64,000 nt of DNA from Thiosocius teredinicola (GTDB lineage: Bacteria; Pseudomonadota; Gammaproteobacteria; Chromatiales; Chromatiaceae): assembly GCF_002009425.1 (NCBI RefSeq), contig NZ_CP019936.1:3273297-3337296 (forward strand), given 5' to 3'. The translations under genes were made by a program, and so were the position numbers. Position 1 is the first letter of the stretch; the number at the start of each line of letters is the position of its first letter. Of this stretch, positions 20,573 through 28,165 are shown piece after piece. The notes beneath the pieces were generated by a model. It made no database searches. It had not been told where the DNA came from and saw only the letters and a list, made by a program, of their open reading frames with translations.

Positions 20573-21433
20573 ATGGCAGACTCGCCGTACATCTTTGAGA
20601 TCGACGAAAGCAACTACGAACAGATCGTTCTGCGCGGTTCTTTCCAGGTGCCGATCCTGGTGGATTTCTGGGCGAGTTGGTGCCAACCGTGCCAGATGCT
20701 GATGCCGGTGCTGGCCAAGCTGGCAGATGAGTACCAGGGCAAGTTCATCCTGGCCAAGGTCAACACCGAAGAACAACAGGCGATCGCACAGCAGTTCGGC
20801 ATCCGCAACATTCCCAACGTCAAGCTGTTCCGCGACGGGCAGCCGGTCGACGAATTCGCCGGCGCCTTGCCGGAGAATGAGATCCGCGCCTTCCTCGATC
20901 GCCATCTGCCGCGCGAATCCGACGGCACGGTCGCCCAGGCGCAGCAACTGCTGATGGGCGGCGATGCGCAGGGTGCACGGGCCTTGCCCGAGCAGGCCCG
21001 CGAACAAGACCCGGCCAACCCGAGACTGGCGTTGATGCTGGCGCAAACCTGCGCCGCGGCGGGTGATGTGGATGGCGCCGAGCAGGTGCTCGACACCCTG
21101 CCCGCCGATGAGCAGGACAATCCCGAGACCAAGATGCTGCGCGGCCAGCTGTTTTTCGAACGCATCGCCCAGCAGGGCACCCCGGGCGCCGACCCTGCGG
21201 CCCGCGTCGAGCAGTCGCCCGATGACAGCGACGCCCGCTACCGCCTGGCGGCTCAGCAGATCGTGACCAACGATATCGCCGGCGCGTTGGACAACCTGCT
21301 GCTGGTCATGCAGAAGGACCGCAAGTACGGCGACGATGCCGCGCGCCTTGCCCTGCTGAAGGTGTTTGATATGCTCGGCGACGACCCTGCGGTCAACCGC
21401 TACCGTGCCCGCATGTTCGCGCTGTTGCACTGA
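20573..21433 (+). CDS. cnoX: thioredoxin-domain plus TPR protein, CnoX/YbbN-like
   Basis: Co-chaperone family protein (YbbN/CnoX). An N-terminal thioredoxin domain (residues 1-110) is followed by TPR-like helical repeats (about 120-286). 286 residues from the ATG at 20573, with GGAG at a suitable distance. The thioredoxin active site is WCQPC (C37, C40), so both redox cysteines are kept, unlike the Escherichia coli protein in which the first cysteine is replaced. The cis-proline loop is IRNIPNVKLF. In studied homologues the protein holds chlorine-damaged clients for GroEL and DnaK. That role is by family. Divergent from trxC. Confidence 0.88.
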   Translation: MADSPYIFEIDESNYEQIVLRGSFQVPILVDFWASWCQPCQMLMPVLAKLADEYQGKFILAKVNTEEQQAIAQQFGIRNIPNVKLFRDGQPVDEFAGALPENEIRAFLDRHLPRESDGTVAQAQQLLMGGDAQGARALPEQAREQDPANPRLALMLAQTCAAAGDVDGAEQVLDTLPADEQDNPETKMLRGQLFFERIAQQGTPGADPAARVEQSPDDSDARYRLAAQQIVTNDIAGALDNLLLVMQKDRKYGDDAARLALLKVFDMLGDDPAVNRYRARMFALLH

Positions 21434-21455
21434 ACGCCACCAAAGAGATTCCGAG

Positions 21456-21761
21456 ATGACCCCCGAAGAACAAACTGCGATCGAAGCCGCTGCCTGGCGC
21501 ACGCTGGTCGGCCATCTGCAAAAACGCAAAGACGTACAGAATATCGACCTGATGAACATGGCAGGCTTCTGCCGCAACTGCATGTCGCGCTGGATGGCGC
21601 ATGCCGCGACCGCGCAAGGCGTGGAACTGAGCGATCCCCAGGCGCGTGAGATCGTCTACGGCATGCCGTACGACGAGTGGAAGTCGAAGTACCAGGCCGA
21701 GGCCACGCCGGAGCAACTGGCAAAGTACAAGCAGATCGGTCCCGACGATACGACCGATTGA
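21456..21761 (+). CDS. DUF1244 family protein
   Basis: 101 residues, function unknown. The DUF1244 signature is clear: DVQNIDLMNMAGFCRNCMSR, including the CxxC pair (C45, C48 by count from MTPEEQ), then YGMPYDEWKSKYQ. The family is common in proteobacteria. The CxxC suggests metal or redox binding, but this is not established. It lies 22 bases after the CnoX-like gene in the same direction and converges with trmO. Confidence 0.85.
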   Translation: MTPEEQTAIEAAAWRTLVGHLQKRKDVQNIDLMNMAGFCRNCMSRWMAHAATAQGVELSDPQAREIVYGMPYDEWKSKYQAEATPEQLAKYKQIGPDDTTD

Positions 21762-21786
21762 CCCGCTCTACACGAAACCCGGCTGT

Positions 21787-22509
21787 TCAACCGGCCGGGG
21801 CTTTCACACCCACGACCTCCACACCCTCAGCATCCACCCGCCAGCGCACGTCGCGGTCGGCGAGCCGCATGCCGTAGACGCGGTCGCCTGTTTCGTTCTG
21901 GCGATAGGCCGGGCGCGGATCGAGCGCCAGCACCGCCGTCACCAGTTCACGCATACCGGCAGGATCGTCGGTCGTAGCGAGGTCTTGTAGCGCCTCCGCC
22001 GCGAAGCGCACGGCCAAGCGCGCAGCGGGCGGCTCAACCGCATACCCGGCCTTCGCGTCGCTAATGGCATCGACATAGGGCACGTAAGGCTTGATGTCGT
22101 AGATCGGCGAGTCGTCCAGCAGGTCGACACCCGAAACGCGCAGCATAGGCCTGGGCCCGGCAATCACCTCGAGCAGGCGCAGCACCGATAGGCCCAGAAA
22201 ATTCGGCCGGAACGGCGCTCGGCTGGCCCACACCCCCACCTCTTCGTTACCGCCCAATCGTGGTGGCCGGACTTTCGGCCGCCAGCCCTGATCGACGCAG
22301 CGATCGAAACGGAAGGTCACCCAGATGTGAGAAAAGCCCTCGAGCCCGGTGAGCATCGCAGGGTCGTCGAACGGCGGCAGAAGTAGAATCTCGCCGACCG
22401 CCTGCTCGACCAGGCCCGGTTGGCGCGGGATGCCGAATTTTTCCTGGTAGGGAGAGCGGATCACGGCAACCGGCTCAATGGTTGTCGCCGGCCATTCACC
22501 TTTCGCCAT
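21787..22509 (-). CDS. trmO: tRNA (N6-threonylcarbamoyladenosine37-N6)-methyltransferase TrmO
   Basis: SAM-dependent methyltransferase (TsaA/YaeB family) that converts t6A37 to m6t6A37 in threonine tRNAs. 240 residues from the ATG at 22509. A TTG four codons earlier is possible but less likely. Motifs: IRSPYQEKFGIPRQPGLV at the N-terminus, GLEGFSHIWVTFRFD, ASRAPFRPNFLGLSVLRL (substrate/SAM loop) and DLLDDSPIYDIKPYVPYVD. The small C-terminal domain carries RVYGMRLADRDVRWRV. It converges with the DUF1244 gene and diverges from the c-di-GMP gene. Confidence 0.93.
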   Translation of the reverse strand: MAKGEWPATTIEPVAVIRSPYQEKFGIPRQPGLVEQAVGEILLLPPFDDPAMLTGLEGFSHIWVTFRFDRCVDQGWRPKVRPPRLGGNEEVGVWASRAPFRPNFLGLSVLRLLEVIAGPRPMLRVSGVDLLDDSPIYDIKPYVPYVDAISDAKAGYAVEPPAARLAVRFAAEALQDLATTDDPAGMRELVTAVLALDPRPAYRQNETGDRVYGMRLADRDVRWRVDAEGVEVVGVKAPAG

Positions 22510-22563
22510 TGTGTCACCCAAACTCCGTCACGCCGAATCGCGATCCAAGGCATAATACCAAGG

Positions 22564-22591
22564 CCTGCCAAAACGATTTGGTCGTGGCAGG
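22564..22591. repeat. inverted repeat in the trmO / c-di-GMP gene divergent region
   Basis: Perfect 7-base arms CCTGCCA and TGGCAGG around a 14-base centre, which itself contains CCAAA and TTTGG as inner arms, so two alternative hairpins are possible. It lies about 55 bases from the trmO start and 115 bases from the ATG of the PAS-GGDEF-EAL gene. Operator or leader hairpin; no regulator is assigned. Confidence 0.45.
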
Positions 22592-22704
22592 ATTCGATTA
22601 AGCTATCGCGCAAGCGGACGATAGCCGAACCGCGGGGCAGCGAGCATGCGTCAGGCCGTATTCACGATGTCGCCCTGCGCCACATCCGCCCGCAAAGCCG
22701 TTTG

Positions 22705-24777
22705 ATGCCGACGAATAATTACAAAAACATCGCCCTGTTTTTGCTGTTGCTGACCGGTCTGCTGATCACCATTTGGATGGTCGACGCAACCCGGCTGGCA
22801 TCGCTCACCACGCTTGGCGCCGCGGTCGCGATCGCCATCGCGATCACGTTCGTCTGGCATTTCACCTTTCATCGACCGATGCGCCGCAGCCTCGATGCGC
22901 TGGCCAAGCGCGTCAGCCGTTTGTCTTACCGCTGCGACGGGCCACCCTCGACCGAGGCCGATATCGCCGATCCGCATATTCGACACATTGCGCAACGACT
23001 ATCTCGACGCCACCGGCGCTTCGCCGCCTATGCAAGCCGTTTGCGCGACCAATGGCGTCGCCTGCGCGGCATCTACCGCAATTCGCACGATGCCATTCTG
23101 GTGTTCGACCCCGCCAGCGGTGCGCTGAAAGACTGCAACCCACGAGCCGCCGAACTGTTCAGCTTGCCGATTGATGAGCTGATCGGGCGATCGATCGATG
23201 AACTGCACGACGAAGAGCCCGGATACCTGCGCAGCCTGGTCGATGACGTAATGGATGGCAGGCACGGCCGCTCGATCAGAACAGACTATCGCGCCGCCGA
23301 TGGACGCGTGTTGCCGGTCGAGGTATCGCTATCACGCCTCGAACTCAATACCGGCAACCTGCTGTTGTGCATCGCGCGCGATGTCAGCGAACACGAACAT
23401 GCGGCGCAACGCATCGAACACCTCGCCTATCACGACACCCTGACCGGCCTGCCGAACCGCACGCTGCTGACCGATCGCGTGAACCGGGCACTGGCACGGG
23501 CGCGACGCACCGGCGAGATCGGCGCCCTGTTGTTTCTCGATCTCGACAAGTTCAAACGCATCAACGATTCACTCGGCCATTCGGTCGGCGACGAATTGCT
23601 CAAGGAACTGGCGCGCCGTCTGCGTACCACCTTGCGCGAGGAAGACACTGTGGCGCGTCTGGGCGGCGACGAATTCGTCGTGCTGCTCGAGCGACTCGGC
23701 GAAGACCTGGAGGCCGCCGTCGACAAGGCGCGCGAGATCGCGACCAAGATCCGCACGGTGTTCGCGGATGAATATGAACTCGAGGGCCACGAATTGTTCG
23801 TGACCGCCAGCATCGGCATCGTCACGTTTCCGCACGATGGCGACACCGTCGACACCCTGCTGCGTCATGCCGACACTGCCATGTACCACGCCAAGGGCGA
23901 CGGTCGAGACGGTGCGCGGGTGTTCGAACGCCGCATGGATGAAGCGGCCATTTCGCGGCTGCGCCTGGAAAACGAATTGCGTGCCGGCTTGCGCGACGGG
24001 CAGTTCGAATTGTTCTTCCAACCGGTATTGACGATCAAGGACGGGCGCGTGCTCGGCGCCGAGGTTCTGCTGCGTTGGCGCCACCCTACCGCTGGCCTGA
24101 TCGCTCCCACGGAGTTTCTGCCGTACATCGAAAACGGCGCATTGATGCTGAAGCTCGACGATTGGGTGCTGCTCGAATCGTGCGGCCTGCTCGGCAGGAT
24201 TCAAAACGACCCGGATATGCAAACACCCGAACGGCTCGCCATCAACATCAGCCACCAGCAGTTCGTGCAGGCAGAGTTCGTTGACCGCATCCGCGAGATC
24301 ACCGAACTGACCGGCGCCGACCCCAAACGACTGCAGTTCGAGATCACCGAGACCATGCTGATCAAGGACACCAAGGAATCCGTCGACCGCATGAACGCCC
24401 TGCGCCAGCTCGGTATCAACTTCGCGATCGACGATTTCGGTACCGGCTATTCATCGCTCGCCGATCTGCGTCAGCTCCCGATCGACACGATCAAGATCGA
24501 TCGCACGTTCATCCGCGACCTGGCGAGTGACCCGAACGATGCCGCCATTGTGCGCGCCATCCTGTCGATGGCCCACCATATCGGCGTCAACGCGATCGCT
24601 GAAGGCGTGGAAACGCGCGAGCAGTTACAGTTTCTGCGTGATGCCGACTGCGCGTATTACCAGGGATATCTCGGCAGGCCGCCATTGGACCGCGAGACTT
24701 TCATGGAAGAGCTGCGCTACAGTGCAGAACTCTATACGCGAAACGCATCACCGTCCGAGCAAGCCGATCTCACCTAA
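22705..24777 (+). CDS. membrane PAS-GGDEF-EAL cyclic-di-GMP turnover protein
   Basis: Predicted to make and/or degrade cyclic-di-GMP. 690 residues from the ATG at 22705 (MPTNNYKNIALFLLLL). The longer open frame from 22420 overlaps trmO. Two helices (about 9-27 and 35-53) are followed by a linker, a PAS domain (about 118-235), GGDEF (about 245-405) and EAL (about 425-675). The cyclase site is intact (RLGGDEFVVLLE). The EAL box reads EVLLRW, keeping the catalytic Glu, and the other phosphodiesterase residues are present in AINIS, EITETM, DDFGTGYSS, IKIDRTFI and AEGVETREQ. Both activities look possible. No strong ribosome-binding site is seen. Confidence 0.93.
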   Translation: MPTNNYKNIALFLLLLTGLLITIWMVDATRLASLTTLGAAVAIAIAITFVWHFTFHRPMRRSLDALAKRVSRLSYRCDGPPSTEADIADPHIRHIAQRLSRRHRRFAAYASRLRDQWRRLRGIYRNSHDAILVFDPASGALKDCNPRAAELFSLPIDELIGRSIDELHDEEPGYLRSLVDDVMDGRHGRSIRTDYRAADGRVLPVEVSLSRLELNTGNLLLCIARDVSEHEHAAQRIEHLAYHDTLTGLPNRTLLTDRVNRALARARRTGEIGALLFLDLDKFKRINDSLGHSVGDELLKELARRLRTTLREEDTVARLGGDEFVVLLERLGEDLEAAVDKAREIATKIRTVFADEYELEGHELFVTASIGIVTFPHDGDTVDTLLRHADTAMYHAKGDGRDGARVFERRMDEAAISRLRLENELRAGLRDGQFELFFQPVLTIKDGRVLGAEVLLRWRHPTAGLIAPTEFLPYIENGALMLKLDDWVLLESCGLLGRIQNDPDMQTPERLAINISHQQFVQAEFVDRIREITELTGADPKRLQFEITETMLIKDTKESVDRMNALRQLGINFAIDDFGTGYSSLADLRQLPIDTIKIDRTFIRDLASDPNDAAIVRAILSMAHHIGVNAIAEGVETREQLQFLRDADCAYYQGYLGRPPLDRETFMEELRYSAELYTRNASPSEQADLT

Positions 24778-24814
24778 GCTGCCCCTGATACGATCACATG
24801 CGAACGAGGCAATC

Positions 24815-25351
24815 ATGAAGACCAAAACCTGGCTGTCGATGTTGGCCCTGTTGCTGTGCTCAGCGGCCGTGAATGCCGGCTGGGATCCGGCAGACAACGC
24901 AAGACTGTTGCGTGAGGCGCCGAAGACAGTCGCCACGTTTCGCGCTGCCGACCCGTCGCTGCGCCGCTTCTTCGACAGCGCCGCCGGCTGGGCGGTGTTC
25001 CCCACCGTCGGCAAAGGCGGCTTCGTGCTGGGCGGGGCCTATGGCAAAGGGGTGGTCTACAGTGGCGGTACAGCGGTCGGTTTCACCGAGCTCAAGCAGG
25101 TCAGCGTCGGCTTGCAGGTCGGCGGCCAGACATACAGCGAATTGATCTTCTTCCGCGACCAGGCCGCACTCGAACGCTTCAAGACCGAGAAACTGGAGTT
25201 CGATGCACAGGTGTCCGCCATTGCAGCCGACAAAGGCGCCGCGGCGAGCGCCGATTATCACTCCGGCGTCGCCGTGTTTACCAAACCGAAAAGTGGCCTG
25301 ATGGCCGAGGCATCGGTCGGCGGGCAGAGTTTCAGTTTCTCGCCGCGCTGA
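24815..25351 (+). CDS. secreted SYLF/YSC84-domain protein
   Basis: 178 residues from the ATG at 24815, with GAGG six bases upstream. A signal peptide (MKTKTWLSMLALLLCSAAVNAG) is followed by a single lipid-binding SYLF (Ysc84) domain. Motifs include AAGWAVFPTVGKGGFVLGGA, GVVYSGGTAVGF and the ending ASVGGQSFSFSP. Eukaryotic SYLF domains bind phosphoinositides. The bacterial role is unsettled, but these are usually periplasmic or envelope proteins. It follows the cyclic-di-GMP gene by 37 bases and may be co-transcribed with it. Confidence 0.87.
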   Translation: MKTKTWLSMLALLLCSAAVNAGWDPADNARLLREAPKTVATFRAADPSLRRFFDSAAGWAVFPTVGKGGFVLGGAYGKGVVYSGGTAVGFTELKQVSVGLQVGGQTYSELIFFRDQAALERFKTEKLEFDAQVSAIAADKGAAASADYHSGVAVFTKPKSGLMAEASVGGQSFSFSPR

Positions 25352-25364
25352 CCTGTCGAACGAC

Positions 25365-25571
25365 TTACTTGGCGGTACTGAGCAGTTCCCGGCGCATGCC
25401 GAGCTGTTGTTCAAAGAAGCGGATCATCGCCTTCTCGTAGGCACAATCGCCATCCGGCCCGATCTGGTCGAGCCGTTTTTCGAGCGCCGCGATCTCTTCT
25501 TCGAGGCGTTCTGCCGCAGTCCCTACCAGCGGCTGCTGGGTCGCACGCATCCGACGTGTTTGCATAATCAT
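25365..25571 (-). CDS. small coiled-coil protein, unknown
   Basis: 68 residues from the ATG at 25571 (MIMQTRRMRATQQPLVG). The frame is open to 25688, but the upstream part overlaps the antiporter gene. The middle is a predicted coiled coil (AAERLEEEIAALEKRLDQI), followed by a charged helical end (AMIRFFEQQLGMRRELL) and one Cys. AAGAGA precedes the start. No family is recognised. It lies between the convergent SYLF gene and the antiporter, on the antiporter strand. Moderate support from helical periodicity and a plausible ribosome-binding site. Confidence 0.5.
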   Translation of the reverse strand: MIMQTRRMRATQQPLVGTAAERLEEEIAALEKRLDQIGPDGDCAYEKAMIRFFEQQLGMRRELLSTAK

Positions 25572-25632
25572 GGTCTCTTGCTTATCTGAAAGAAGCGTAG
25601 CCGCGCTGCGTGAAAGCTGTGTGACAGCGTTA

Positions 25633-26802
25633 TCAGTCCCGGCGCAGGGCATCCGAGACGGCAATCGGTGTTGGGAACCGCAGCACAACCAGGTAAGAAG
25701 AGACCAGAAATGTGAGCAGTGTCGATAGCTGGATCAGGTAAGACGCTTCGGCGCTGATTACCCGGTTTTCCAGCGCCAGCACCGCCACCAGCAGCGAGAA
25801 CTCGCTCATCTGGCCGAGGCGGAATCCGACCTCATGGGAGCGCTTCTCGGATTCGCCGGTGCGCAGCAGCAGCCAGCGGAAGACCGGCGGTTTGAGCAGC
25901 ATCAGGGCCCCGGCCAACAACAACGCCGGCATGATGACCTGCCCGATCATGCCGACATCGAAACCCGCACCCAGCGAGAAGAAGAACAGCACCAGGAAGA
26001 AATCGCGCAGCGGTTTCAGGCTCTCGGCGATAAACATGGCAATCGGGCTCGATGCAAGCACGACACCGGCGATGAAGGCGCCGATCTCTGCGGACAAGCC
26101 CAGCAGCCCGGCCAACTCGGCCATGCTCATGCACCAGCCGATGGTCATCAGAAAGATGTATTCCTGGATCTTGTCGAATTTACGGATCAGGCGGATCAAC
26201 ACGTAGCGTTCGAACAGCCAGGCAAAAGCGATCAAGGCGGGCAAGGCAATCAACAGTTTGATGATGTCGCCGACCTGCACGCTGCCCTCGGCGCTACCCT
26301 GCACCACCAGCAACATCACGATGGCGAACAGGTCCTGCAGCAACAGGATGCTGATGATGACCTCGCCGGTACGCTGATGGTGCAGCATCGTCGTCGGCAG
26401 CAGTTTCAATCCGACAATGGTGCTCGAAAAGGCCGCGGTACCGCCGATCAGCAGGCTCTCGGTCACGTCGAACCCGAAGGCCAGCGAGATGCCGAAGCCG
26501 GTGGCAAGGAACACCAGTGAACTGAGCACAGTGACTTCGGTGGTCTTGGCAACCATGCGAAACAGTTCCTGCGGCTGCAGATTCAGACCAAGCAGAAACA
26601 GCAAAAACATGATGCCGAACTCGGAGATGCTGCGAATCAACTCCGGATCGGTGACCAAACCGAGTGCCGACGGGCCAAGCAACGCCCCGAGCACGATATA
26701 CGCCACCAACAGCGACTGGCGGGCAAACAAGGCCAATGTCGCGAACAGCGCCGCGCCGGCGAAGATCAGAAAGATGGCAAAAACGATGGGGTCGTGTGCC
26801 AT
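25633..26802 (-). CDS. CPA2-family cation:proton antiporter (Kef-type membrane domain)
   Basis: 389 residues with about 12 predicted membrane helices. Typical features of the sodium/proton exchanger domain are YIVLGALLGPSALGL, FGIMFLLFLLGLNLQP, GGTAAFSSTIVGLKLL, ILLLQDLFAIVMLL (the conserved QD) and LSAEIGAFIAGVVLAS. The C-terminal nucleotide-binding RCK/TrkA-N domain of KefB/KefC is missing, so control by glutathione or NAD is not expected from this polypeptide alone. The transported ion (K or Na) cannot be read from the sequence. A 44-codon ORF ends 7 bases before its start. Confidence 0.9.
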   Translation of the reverse strand: MAHDPIVFAIFLIFAGAALFATLALFARQSLLVAYIVLGALLGPSALGLVTDPELIRSISEFGIMFLLFLLGLNLQPQELFRMVAKTTEVTVLSSLVFLATGFGISLAFGFDVTESLLIGGTAAFSSTIVGLKLLPTTMLHHQRTGEVIISILLLQDLFAIVMLLVVQGSAEGSVQVGDIIKLLIALPALIAFAWLFERYVLIRLIRKFDKIQEYIFLMTIGWCMSMAELAGLLGLSAEIGAFIAGVVLASSPIAMFIAESLKPLRDFFLVLFFFSLGAGFDVGMIGQVIMPALLLAGALMLLKPPVFRWLLLRTGESEKRSHEVGFRLGQMSEFSLLVAVLALENRVISAEASYLIQLSTLLTFLVSSYLVVLRFPTPIAVSDALRRD

Positions 26803-26809
26803 GGAGAGC

Positions 26810-26944
26810 TCAGACCTGGGGATTCAACGCGACGACCGTGAACCCCCTGTCGACCAGGCGTGGAAGCAGCGCGTATCGGACGACGCCGGCGCGCAGCTTG
26901 CTGAGAGGACAATACACCTGACAGATCATCATCGTGGAGATCAT
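26810..26944 (-). CDS. possible 44-residue leader ORF upstream of the antiporter gene
   Basis: Reads MISTMMICQVYCPLSKLRAG and continues with LLPRLVDRGFTVVALN before the stop. The stop lies 7 bases before the antiporter ATG. It follows directly after the terminator of the upstream secreted-protein gene, so it would be the first ORF of a new transcript. No homology is recognised and there is no strong ribosome-binding site. It could be a coupling or leader peptide, or chance. Confidence 0.25.
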   Translation of the reverse strand: MISTMMICQVYCPLSKLRAGVVRYALLPRLVDRGFTVVALNPQV

Positions 26945-26957
26945 AGTAAGTCGTGCG

Positions 26958-26985
26958 AAAAAAAACACCCGCCGAATGGCGGGTG
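26958..26985 (-). terminator. rho-independent terminator after the small secreted protein gene
   Basis: Minus strand stem CACCCGCC / GGCGGGTG with a four-base loop, followed by eight T. It closes the transcript of the gene at 27022-27273 and separates it from the antiporter unit. Confidence 0.88.
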
Positions 26986-27021
26986 CGTCGAGTATCTCAA
27001 GCTTGTTGTTGTTTTCAGCGC

Positions 27022-27273
27022 TTAACTTTCTTTGGCTGCCTCGGCCGATGCCTTGGATACCGACTTCCTGCTCGGCTTGCTCTTGCAATGAGCGGCCACG
27101 GTACGGCCATCTTTGCGCTCGTAGCTGTCTACCCAGGTGCACTCGCTCGATGCCGAGCAGGCATTCTGTTCGATGCCCTTGCACTGGCTGGCGGCACCGG
27201 CGGTGAACGACAGACCGAGCAACACGGCAGCGGTGGCGACGCGGATGGAAACAGATGCGATAGATAGGTTCAT
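27022..27273 (-). CDS. small secreted cysteine-containing protein, unknown
   Basis: 83 residues from the ATG at 27273, with a strong AAGGAG ribosome-binding site seven bases before it. A signal peptide (MNLSIASVSIRVATAAVLLG to about Ala28) is followed by a short domain with four cysteines (QCKG, NACSASSECTW, AHCKSKP) and a basic, Lys/Ser-rich tail (KPSRKSVSKASAEAAKES). The even number and spacing suggest two disulfides in the periplasm. No family was recognised. The gene stands alone between the pentapeptide gene and a terminator. Confidence 0.75.
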   Translation of the reverse strand: MNLSIASVSIRVATAAVLLGLSFTAGAASQCKGIEQNACSASSECTWVDSYERKDGRTVAAHCKSKPSRKSVSKASAEAAKES

Positions 27274-27358
27274 GCTTGACTCCTTGTTAGCATTGCGAGT
27301 GCGGATCCGTGCACTCGGACGCCATTCTAACCGAGTCGACCCCGCTGAACAGGGTCTG

Positions 27359-28105
27359 TCAGCGAGGGCAGTCGTTAGCTTCGCATTGGCGCCCATCAAC
27401 CCAGATGGCGCCGTCGAATTTCGCGCCCGTCCAGCGCGCCCCCCCGATGCGCGCCGCACCCAGGTCGGCAAAACTCAGATCGGCGCCGCTCAGATCGGCG
27501 TTGGTCAGATCGGCGGAGCGCAGATTGGCGCCCTTGAGGCTGGCGCCTTTGAGATTCGCATAAGAAAGGTCGGTTGACGTCAAGTCAATGTAGTTCAGGT
27601 TGGCGTTGCTCAGATCGGCCTCCGCCAGCTTGGCATCTACCAGCGCGGCGTTGCTGAGGTTGGCGCCGGACATCGTTGCTGCACGCAGATCGACGCCGCT
27701 CAGGCGACAGCTCTCGTAGTTCACCCCGGGTGCCGGCGATGCACTGCAGTCGCGTTGCGTTGCCTCGTCCTGCTCACCGACCAGCATCACCAGACCGGTC
27801 AGCGCAACGACCAGGACGACGACGACCACGATGCTGCGCACAGCACGCAATCGGTCGCCGCGGCGCTCATCGGCCTCCTCGGCCTCGAGTTCGGCACCCT
27901 CGGCACGCATCTGCAGCGGCACCACCTCCTTGACCTGGCCGATCCGCCGCCATTCCTTCTTGTCGGCACTCACTTCATCGTCGAGCTGCAATTTGCCTTC
28001 GAGCACATAGTGGCGCACGCGCGTGCTGCTGAACGGTCCGCGAACCGCCTTGCCGCGTTTTACATACCATTCCAGACCACTACCCTTGGCCTTGTGTGCC
28101 GACAT
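27359..28105 (-). CDS. membrane protein with GYF_2-like domain and pentapeptide repeats
   Basis: 248 residues. The first 65 or so resemble the GYF_2/DUF4339 type (EWYVKRGKAVRGPFSSTRV, then LQLDDEVSADKKEWRRIGQV), often linked to membrane proteins. An acidic linker and one helix (VRSIVVVVVLVVALTGLVML, about 89-110) follow. The outer C-terminal part (about 130-235) is a run of A(D/N)LxX pentapeptides such as LSNAN, LKGAN, LRSAD, LTNAD and LSGAD, which fold into a right-handed beta helix. Cysteines flank the repeat block (CSASPAP, ESC, QCEANDC). Function is unknown. It diverges from the FliK-like gene. Confidence 0.82.
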   Translation of the reverse strand: MSAHKAKGSGLEWYVKRGKAVRGPFSSTRVRHYVLEGKLQLDDEVSADKKEWRRIGQVKEVVPLQMRAEGAELEAEEADERRGDRLRAVRSIVVVVVLVVALTGLVMLVGEQDEATQRDCSASPAPGVNYESCRLSGVDLRAATMSGANLSNAALVDAKLAEADLSNANLNYIDLTSTDLSYANLKGASLKGANLRSADLTNADLSGADLSFADLGAARIGGARWTGAKFDGAIWVDGRQCEANDCPR

Positions 28106-28131
28106 CCGGGTTCCTTACGCTGATCGTACCT

Positions 28132-28137
28132 ATAATG
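28132..28137 (+). promoter_or_regulatory. -10 element upstream of the FliK-like gene
   Basis: Perfect TATAAT 28 bases before the GTG at 28166 in the 60-base divergent gap. No good -35 is visible at 16-18 bases. Confidence 0.35.
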
Positions 28138-28165
28138 AATTTAGCGGCATGCCTGCCGATAACTT

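Noticed and set aside
24060-24080. Degenerate EAL motif (EVL) suggesting an inactive phosphodiesterase
   Set aside because: The catalytic Glu is kept and all other metal and catalytic residues (N, E, DD, K, E) are present, so loss of activity is not supported.
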